Both the position numbers and the translations under genes were made by a program. Positions 14,823-20,386 of a stretch of DNA of 20,386 bases are shown piece after piece (the first letter of the stretch is position 1; the number at the start of each line of letters is the position of its first letter). Source of the stretch: an uncultured Chlamydiae bacterium (GTDB lineage Bacteria > Chlamydiota > Chlamydiia > Chlamydiales > CALBHK01); contig CALBHK010000077.1 in the NCBI GenBank assembly GCA_937894565.1, positions 1 through 20,386 of the forward strand. The letters run 5' to 3'. The notes beneath the pieces are model-generated. The model made no database searches. It saw nothing but the letters and a program-made list of their open reading frames with translations, and was not told where the DNA came from.

Positions 14823-16016
14823 ATGTACACACCAGCATTAGGTAAAAGCTCTAAAAAATCACTGAACACTTTGCACAATACATTTAACCGTCAATGTCGC
14901 AAGATTGATCAATTGCGAGAGGAACTTGAAATGTTATATCAAAAATGCGAAGAAACACTGGCTTTATGTCATTCAAAATTAAAGCCTGAGGAAAAAAGAG
15001 TCGCTGCTTTAGTTTCTCAGTTTATTTTAAAAGTTAAAGAACTCACACAGAAACCTAAGGCATTAACTAAAAAAGAGCGCCAAATATTACAACGCTTTCT
15101 TGAAAAGGATGTTAATTTGGTATTCGCCTTGCTTCCCCCTGATGAAATCCACGAAGACATTAAGATTTTATACCAAGAACTTAACGGAGAAAGCTTTGGT
15201 GATGCATTTCAAAGAAATGTGAGTGATTTAAGAGAAATGTTTAAAGAAGATGGCATTCATGATCTTGATTTATCAATGCTTCATCCCAATGACACGATGG
15301 AAGAGATGTTAAGAAAAATGATGGAGTCAATGAAAGCTCACTTCGATGGCAATAACGAAGAACAAATAACCGATTTACCTCCTCCAAAAGAAAAGAGCAA
15401 AAAAAAGATGCTTCAAGAACAAAAAGCACGTGATTTAGAAGCTCTACAAGACAAAGGATTAAACAGTATTTATAAACGTCTTGCGAAGGCACTGCATCCC
15501 GATCTTGAACAGGACCCAAAAAAACGAGCGGAGAAGGATGAGCTTATGAAGCGTCTTACTGTTGCCTATGAAAATCACGACCTCATTTCACTATTAACCT
15601 TAGAATCAGAATGGTTGGGAAGCTGTGCTTTAGAGACATTGAATGAAGAGAGTCTTAAAGCTTATAATTTACTTCTCAAAGATCAAATCGAAGATTTAGA
15701 ACAAGAAATTGCAATGATTGTTCTTCATCCGCGTTATCTGGATATTCACCGTCACATTAAAAACTTTCCAGAAAACCCCCTAAGAGGAATCCATGAGGCT
15801 CTTTCAGAATGTGATTCCATTATTGAGGAATATTCTTTAAGATTAAATGACCTTTCAGTAGACGATCCACTTAAGTTACTTAAGGACATTTTAGCTAATA
15901 CAGAGAGACAACATACTGATGATGACTTTTTTGCTGATTTGAGTGATTTAATGAACGAGCTGGCAGCATTAGAGCCCCCAAAAGTTCGTAAAACGAAAAG
16001 ATCTGTAAAAAAATAG
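14823..16016 (+). CDS. Divergent J-domain protein (DnaJ-like co-chaperone)
   Basis: A 397-aa, highly charged and largely helical protein. The N-terminal region (about 1-100) looks like a coiled coil (RQCRKIDQLREELEMLYQKCEE). Residues about 212-265 match the middle of a J-domain: helix II KRLAKALHPDLEQDP with the HPD tripeptide at 225-227, then helix III DELMKRLTVAYENHDLISLL. HPD stimulates DnaK ATPase in the family. No Gly/Phe region or zinc-finger CxxCxGxG repeats are present, so this is not DnaJ itself. The C-terminal third is helical and ends in a basic tail (KVRKTKRSVKK). Its client is unknown. It is convergent with the Fic-like gene, with 22 bases between them. Confidence 0.75.
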   Translation: MYTPALGKSSKKSLNTLHNTFNRQCRKIDQLREELEMLYQKCEETLALCHSKLKPEEKRVAALVSQFILKVKELTQKPKALTKKERQILQRFLEKDVNLVFALLPPDEIHEDIKILYQELNGESFGDAFQRNVSDLREMFKEDGIHDLDLSMLHPNDTMEEMLRKMMESMKAHFDGNNEEQITDLPPPKEKSKKKMLQEQKARDLEALQDKGLNSIYKRLAKALHPDLEQDPKKRAEKDELMKRLTVAYENHDLISLLTLESEWLGSCALETLNEESLKAYNLLLKDQIEDLEQEIAMIVLHPRYLDIHRHIKNFPENPLRGIHEALSECDSIIEEYSLRLNDLSVDDPLKLLKDILANTERQHTDDDFFADLSDLMNELAALEPPKVRKTKRSVKK

Positions 16017-16021
16017 TTTTG

Positions 16022-16039
16022 GGCCTCTTTGGGGAGGCC
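16022..16039 (-). terminator. Hairpin between convergent J-domain and Fic-like genes
   Basis: GGCCTC (16022-16027) pairs with GAGGCC (16034-16039) over a 6-base loop. On the minus strand it is followed by CAAAACTATTTTTTT, so it can serve as a terminator for the Fic-like gene; the plus side has no T-run. Confidence 0.55.
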
Positions 16040-17430
16040 TATTGCCAAATTTTATGCCAGGCATTAAATTCTGAGGGTCGCAATCGATAACGTGCAATAT
16101 TGCCTTCATGTAGACCTCGTAACTCTATTTCAACGGCTTCTATAAATCTGTCTCTATCTTCGATGGGTACTGATAATTGAGCTTTTTGTCGAATAGCTTT
16201 TATGGCCATTTTTTTATTTAGACATCCTTGAACAACACTTGCTATGCTTTCGGAAATTAAAAAGCGATAGCGTAAGCGAAATGGATCGGGTTCACCTAGG
16301 GTTTTTCTGGTTGTGGAATAGAGTTGGCAAGAACGCTCATAAGCCCATATAAAAACATCCCTTAATAACTCAACTCGATTTAATTCATAAATTCCCAAAG
16401 TAGCATTAATATAAGTATTTAAAGGAACATCTGTGAATGATAGCGGACATAAATTTTTATTTATTAACGGAATATTAGCACTTAATCGAGATACGCGTTT
16501 ATTTACATCCTCAAAGGGTTGCAGGTAAGGTAGATGTACCATGAGAAAGAAAGCTTGCTCAAACGGATCATTGATCATACAAGCTTTATCGAGTATCTTC
16601 ATAAAACACTCTTCAATCAATTGTGGAATGGATGTCGGCTGATAAACTGATTTTCCAATACCGATCGGTATCCGACGTAGACGACCGCATGCTTCCGGAC
16701 TTCCAAGCAAGTTGTTAGAAAGCAGAGCGTGAAGATTTAAGATCGTGTAGCGGTTGATCTGAATTTCTTGTTCCGTTTCCAGTAAGAATTCAATAGCAGC
16801 TTTGTGATTCAAAATCATTTGCGTCTCATTCATGTCTTTGCCTTCAGCGAATTCACTGAATTGTAATAACCGTTCTGTTTCAAGAAGAGAATAGGTATTG
16901 CCTTCTAAACGACTAGAGTTCCACGATAAATCTATCAACAAACGGTTAAAAATCTGGCGTGCGTAACTTCCGGCAGGTTGGCTGTCGTCAGTTCTTCCCA
17001 AATTTAATAGATGACGAGAAATAGACTCCGATAAATACTGCGTGGTATTAGGAAGGTAATCATCGAGGAATTGTCTATTATAATTAACGTAAGCTCGCTT
17101 TTGAATAGGTAATCTGACTTTTTTTTGAATGTCCAGGGCTTGCGAAGTTAGGGGGATTAGCTCCTCGTTTTCTAATTTGTTTGTTTCTGGGACTGTGTTC
17201 TGTAAAAATCCGTGATTCACCGGATTCAGTAGGTATTTTTTTGCACGTGACTTGCCCTTCACAATGACCCGCCCTTCCTCTACAAGGCTTGTTAGTCGGC
17301 GCATCAACGTACGAGAAGACAATTTGATCATCAGAGCGCTGTTTATTTCATGTAATGACGCACCATCGGGATGTATTGCAATGCAATGTAAAATAGCCTC
17401 AATTTCTTCTGGGTCTAACTGTTTTGGCAT
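16039..17430 (-). CDS. Fic-domain protein with winged helix and a degenerate active site
   Basis: A 463-aa protein. Residues 1-70 form a winged helix (EEIEAILHCI...LHEINSALMIKLSSRTLMRRLTSLVEEGRVIVKGKSRAKKYLL) able to bind DNA. S172 and E176-G177 (NSSRLEGNTYS) match the (S/T)xxxE(G/N) inhibitory helix of class II Fic proteins. The active-site loop is QPFEDVNKRVSR (304-315): the catalytic His is Gln304 and the first Gly is Val309, while F306, D308, N310, K311, R312 and R315 are kept. Canonical Fic proteins transfer AMP using that His, so AMPylation is doubtful. I recall a widespread subfamily with the same LQPF.DVNKR loop, so this is unlikely to be a chance mutation. A second winged-helix-like part may follow about 385-463. 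Repeated operators lie upstream. Confidence 0.82.
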   Translation of the reverse strand: MPKQLDPEEIEAILHCIAIHPDGASLHEINSALMIKLSSRTLMRRLTSLVEEGRVIVKGKSRAKKYLLNPVNHGFLQNTVPETNKLENEELIPLTSQALDIQKKVRLPIQKRAYVNYNRQFLDDYLPNTTQYLSESISRHLLNLGRTDDSQPAGSYARQIFNRLLIDLSWNSSRLEGNTYSLLETERLLQFSEFAEGKDMNETQMILNHKAAIEFLLETEQEIQINRYTILNLHALLSNNLLGSPEACGRLRRIPIGIGKSVYQPTSIPQLIEECFMKILDKACMINDPFEQAFFLMVHLPYLQPFEDVNKRVSRLSANIPLINKNLCPLSFTDVPLNTYINATLGIYELNRVELLRDVFIWAYERSCQLYSTTRKTLGEPDPFRLRYRFLISESIASVVQGCLNKKMAIKAIRQKAQLSVPIEDRDRFIEAVEIELRGLHEGNIARYRLRPSEFNAWHKIWQ

Positions 17431-17445
17431 GCAGCACCTGTTTTA

Positions 17446-17561
17446 TTTGTCACTCAAAGTGGAATATAGCATAAAAGAAGGTTTATTTGTCACTTAAATC
17501 AACTTGAGTGACAAAAAAGAGGTTTATTTGTCACTTAAATCAACTTGAGTGACAAATAAAC
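17446..17561 (-). promoter_or_regulatory. Repeated operator and promoter of the Fic-like gene
   Basis: Two exact 36-bp direct repeats (17480-17515 and 17521-17556) each contain inverted half-sites TTTGTCACTTAA and TTGAGTGACAAA. A fifth half-site, TTTGTCACTCAA, is at 17446-17457. The outer dyad extends to GTTTATTTGTCACT / AGTGACAAATAAAC (17522-17561). On the minus strand a -10-like TATATT with an upstream TGC (17463-17471) lies between the half-site near the gene and the paired sites. This is a layout for cooperative repression, probably by the gene's own winged helix (inference). Confidence 0.7.
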
Positions 17562-17624
17562 ATCTCTAAAAAATTAGCAATTCTAAATAAAGAAAAAACT
17601 ACCTCTTTGCGCTGAATTTCTTCC
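17562..17624. other. Spacer between Fic-like operator and ftsH end
   Basis: AT-rich spacer; no terminator for ftsH with a clear stem and T-run was found here. Confidence 0.4.
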
Positions 17625-20315
17625 CTACACCGCTGGGGCTTCTTTTATCTTGTTCTCGCCTGTATTCTCAGCCTTATTTTCGACAGGATTCACATGCTCT
17701 TTATGCATCTCAAAATCTATTTTCATCCTAGATTCTTTTTCTTGATCGTTCCACTTGCCTTCCAGGATTAAACCCACATCTTTACTATCCAATGTTTCAT
17801 ATTTAATCAAAGCACCTGTCATGATCTCTACCATAGAACGGTTCTCTTCTATAATTTCAAGCGCCCTCTTACGCGCGTCCCCTACAAGCATCTTCACCTC
17901 GGCATCTATTTCCTCAGCTGTGGCTTGAGAATACTTTTTATCGTGTGCTGACATGCCGTAATCATTATTTTGACGCTCATCGTAGGCAATCGTTCCCAAC
18001 TTATCGCTCATTCCCCATAGACAGACCATGTTACGTGCCATTTCTGTAGCTCTCTCAATATCTTGCTGAGCTCCGCTAGAAATATCCTTAACAAAAATTT
18101 CTTCTGCAGCTCTTCCTCCCAGTAAAATAGCCAACTGGTCGAGCAGCTCTTTTTTCCAATAACTCACGCGATTTTTCTCAGGCCTAAACATCGTGGCACC
18201 AAGAGACATACCCCGTGGAATAATCGTAATTTTATCAATAGGGTCGCCATGTTTTACTTTTAAACTCACAATCGCATGACCAGCTTCGTGATAGGCTGTG
18301 GTTTTTTTCTCACTTTCATCTATTTCCAAACTGCGACGTTCTTTGCCATAAAGCACTTTATCACGCGCCTCCATCACATCCTGCATCGTAACGGCACTAC
18401 GTCCCCGCTTAGCCCCCAAAAGAGCCGCTTCATTAAGCATATTCATAAGATCTGCACCTGAACAACCTGGTGTTGTACGGGCCAAGACCATCAAATCTAC
18501 ATTTTCATCAATTTTAATTTTACGCGCATGGACTTTAAGAATAGCCATACGTCCCTTAATATCGGGCAATCCTATAATCACTCGGCGATCAAAACGACCA
18601 GGACGTAAAAGAGCTTTGTCCAACACATCGGGACGGTTTGTGGCAGCCATTAAAATAACGCCTTCATTCGTATCAAAACCATCCATTTCTACTAAAAGCT
18701 GATTCAATGTCTGTTCCCGCTCGTCATGCCCTCCGCCAACGCCAACCCCCCTATGACGCCCTACAGCATCAATTTCATCCATAAAAATGATGCAAGGGGC
18801 ATTCTTTTTAGCTTGTTCAAAAAGATCGCGAATACGGCTGGCGCCCACTCCCACAAACATCTCCACAAAATCAGATCCGGAAATAGAGAAGAAGGGACGG
18901 TTCGCCTCACCAGCTACTGCTTTAGCAATTAAAGTTTTTCCTGTTCCTGGCGGCCCAATACAAAGCACTCCTTTTGGAATGTGGCCACCAAGGGATGTGA
19001 ATTTTTGTGGGGAGCGTAAAAATTCGACAATCTCTTCCAGTTCTTCTAAAGCCTCGTCCACACCCGCCACATCTTTAAAAGTAACGCGATTTTCACCTTT
19101 GGGCAAGATCAAACGTGCTGGGGATTTTCCAAAATTCATGGCACTGTTACCCATTCCACGCATCTGTCTTGCAAAGAGCGCGTAAAGCACAATCAATAAA
19201 GCAATTCCAATCATAATTGGGAAGAAATAGTTAGTATATTGAGGTTGAGTCTCTTCGCTTTTAAATGTCTTTTCTAAAACAGAATTAATGGGCTGGTCTG
19301 GGGCTCTAAAAAAACCACCTCGGTTAAGCTTAAAATTCTCCCATTCTTGATTAGCTACTGCAAACCAGTGACTAAACTGCTCTGTATCTTGTTTTTCTAA
19401 AGCGCGTGTAGAGAGCTCTTCATTATTAAAATACCAAATTGTCGAAGAGACAGCGGCTCTAGCGCGATCTAATTGAATGACATTATCTTCTAAATTTTTA
19501 GAGATCCTCTCTAATTCTTGCTCAGACTCTTGAAAGTGGCGCACTGCACGCAACTCAAGTAAACGCGCCCCGTCATGCTCCTGATTTAATTCGGCATTAA
19601 GCGTTCCTATTTGGGAGATAGCTTTTTTATAGGCAAGAAGCTGTTCTGAAATAGAAGCGGAACCTTTAGCTACATCCAAAATGGAGTTATTCAACTCTCT
19701 TAAAGATTGCTTCATTGCTTCATTTCCTATCCCCAACTGTGTGGAACGATAGCTCTTGACTAACTCAGAGAGATGATTACCCAAAACTTCTAGCTGCGCT
19801 TTAGATGGAGCTGCCAACTGTTCCGCTTCTTGTTTGACCGCAAGAAAATTAGGAGATAATAACTTGACTGCATGTAGGACAACTTCTTCAGTTACCTTAA
19901 AGCCTTCAGTGGGAACTTCTAAGCTGCTTACACCCAAAAAAAACTCTGCAGCATCGACAACTTTCTTTTTAGACTTGTCCATGTCAGCTTGCAATAATTC
20001 TTGCTTATGAGACAGTTCGTGGTTCTCATTTAAAAGCTCTAGGAATTTATAACGTCTTTTAGAGATATCTGTAGTCTGGTCCCTAAAACGTCCGCTAAAA
20101 GTGGCCTGGTTATCGTGAATAGCAGTTTTTCTACTCTCTTCGGGGCGGATCAAATCTAAGTTGACTAGATGTTCAAGCTGATAACTAAAGGAAACTTTTG
20201 CCATGTGTGTTTCCAAAAAGTTTTGAAGCATCAAAACTCCCAAAATGATAGCCACCAAAAACAACACAAAACTATTGGAAATCCCTTTCTTATCTTGCTG
20301 ATTTGAATCGTTCAT
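17625..20315 (-). CDS. ftsH: ATP-dependent zinc metalloprotease FtsH, long chlamydial form
   Basis: FtsH is the membrane-anchored AAA+ protease that removes damaged or unassembled membrane proteins and some short-lived regulators. The 896-aa protein has TM1 (about 14-31), a long extracytoplasmic region with heptad-like charged helices (about 35-350), TM2 (about 355-377, FFPIMIGIALLIVLYALFA), Walker A GPPGTGKT (454-461), Walker B IIFMDEID, the SRH region ATNRPDVLDKALLRPGRFDRR, the zinc site HEAGH (676-680) and the third ligand Asp in SSGAQQDIERATEMARNMV. The tail is charged. E. coli FtsH is 644 aa; the extra length is almost all between the two TM segments, as in C. trachomatis (about 913 aa, from memory). 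AGGG lies 8 bases before the ATG. Confidence 0.96.
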   Translation of the reverse strand: MNDSNQQDKKGISNSFVLFLVAIILGVLMLQNFLETHMAKVSFSYQLEHLVNLDLIRPEESRKTAIHDNQATFSGRFRDQTTDISKRRYKFLELLNENHELSHKQELLQADMDKSKKKVVDAAEFFLGVSSLEVPTEGFKVTEEVVLHAVKLLSPNFLAVKQEAEQLAAPSKAQLEVLGNHLSELVKSYRSTQLGIGNEAMKQSLRELNNSILDVAKGSASISEQLLAYKKAISQIGTLNAELNQEHDGARLLELRAVRHFQESEQELERISKNLEDNVIQLDRARAAVSSTIWYFNNEELSTRALEKQDTEQFSHWFAVANQEWENFKLNRGGFFRAPDQPINSVLEKTFKSEETQPQYTNYFFPIMIGIALLIVLYALFARQMRGMGNSAMNFGKSPARLILPKGENRVTFKDVAGVDEALEELEEIVEFLRSPQKFTSLGGHIPKGVLCIGPPGTGKTLIAKAVAGEANRPFFSISGSDFVEMFVGVGASRIRDLFEQAKKNAPCIIFMDEIDAVGRHRGVGVGGGHDEREQTLNQLLVEMDGFDTNEGVILMAATNRPDVLDKALLRPGRFDRRVIIGLPDIKGRMAILKVHARKIKIDENVDLMVLARTTPGCSGADLMNMLNEAALLGAKRGRSAVTMQDVMEARDKVLYGKERRSLEIDESEKKTTAYHEAGHAIVSLKVKHGDPIDKITIIPRGMSLGATMFRPEKNRVSYWKKELLDQLAILLGGRAAEEIFVKDISSGAQQDIERATEMARNMVCLWGMSDKLGTIAYDERQNNDYGMSAHDKKYSQATAEEIDAEVKMLVGDARKRALEIIEENRSMVEIMTGALIKYETLDSKDVGLILEGKWNDQEKESRMKIDFEMHKEHVNPVENKAENTGENKIKEAPAV

Positions 20316-20345
20316 TATAAATCCCTGTATTACTGAGTATTCCCG

Positions 20346-20374
20346 ATTGTAGCATAGGAGAACAACTCTGACAA
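20346..20374 (-). promoter_or_regulatory. Near-consensus ftsH promoter
   Basis: On the minus strand, -35 TTGTCA (20369-20374), an exact 17-bp spacer and -10 TACAAT (20346-20351) with an upstream TGC form a strong vegetative-type promoter. Transcription would begin about 20-25 bases before the ftsH ribosome site. The window ends 12 bases upstream, so an overlapping upstream gene (tilS in Chlamydia, from memory) cannot be judged. Confidence 0.75.
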
Positions 20375-20386
20375 GGAGAGTTTCAT

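Noticed and set aside
17480..17556. Two identical 36-bp direct repeats resembling a mini CRISPR
   Set aside because: The spacer is only 5 bases, there are just two units, and each is itself palindromic at a promoter; an operator fits better.
18726..19185. Plus-strand frames inside ftsH
   Set aside because: Shadows of a strongly conserved AAA+ gene on the opposite strand.
20316..20386. N-terminal extension of FtsH (frame open to the window edge)
   Set aside because: A near-consensus promoter and AGGG ribosome site lie just before the ATG at 20315, and the FtsH start there is typical.

Overview
The gene content points to a bacterium of the phylum Chlamydiae, most likely an amoeba-associated 'environmental' chlamydia (Parachlamydiaceae-like) rather than a Chlamydia pathogen. 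Two blocks match gene neighbourhoods I remember from Chlamydia trachomatis. The first is SWIB - LpxG-type phosphoesterase - ispD - truA - HAD phosphatase (like CT460-CT464). The second is tadA - rpsO - pnp - ftsH (like CT844-CT841). FtsH also has the very long N-terminal region typical of chlamydiae. Accessory genes absent from the small pathogen genomes (a USP-type deubiquitinase, a Fic-like protein, a PIN toxin pair) and many hairpin repeats lie between the blocks. No genus can be assigned from the sequence alone.

Layout. 1-1339: non-coding DNA, then a toxin-antitoxin pair (excisionase-type HTH antitoxin, PIN toxin) with its own promoter and a dyad operator. 1440-2087: a dispersed repeat abutting the C-terminal half of a broken M20 peptidase gene. 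2101-2703: ruvA. 2774-6125: the conserved block, with HAD phosphatase on + converging on the overlapping minus-strand cluster lpxG-ispD-truA, and SWIB just upstream of lpxG. 6126-7148: hairpin DNA, a SixA-like phosphatase whose last codons lie in a repeat end, and a 164-bp palindromic MITE-like element. 7149-10216: a 770-aa USP deubiquitinase with a hydrophobic, Cys-rich N-terminus and a Thr/Lys/Pro linker, followed by a catalytically degenerate rhomboid. 10295-10436: a large inverted repeat. 10493-11688 (minus): a conserved unknown protein, tadA and a short uncharacterised protein. 11882-14446: rpsO-pnp with a terminator/attenuator between them. 14447-17624: an accessory insert in the pnp-ftsH junction, made of a 169-bp hairpin, a divergent J-domain protein, and a Fic-like protein lacking the catalytic His behind a repeated operator. 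17625-20315: ftsH with a near-consensus promoter.

Functionally, the conserved parts cover translation and RNA turnover (rpsO, pnp, truA, tadA), isoprenoid and lipid A synthesis (ispD, lpxG), recombination (ruvA), chromatin (SWIB) and membrane proteolysis (ftsH). The accessory parts look host-facing or regulatory. The USP enzyme would act on host ubiquitin if it is secreted, and the pseudo-rhomboid directly downstream suggests a two-gene unit. The Fic-like protein carries a winged helix and probably controls its own repeated operator. At least two palindromic element families, a widespread 42-bp inverted repeat and a G/C-rich dispersed repeat mark the boundaries between the conserved blocks.
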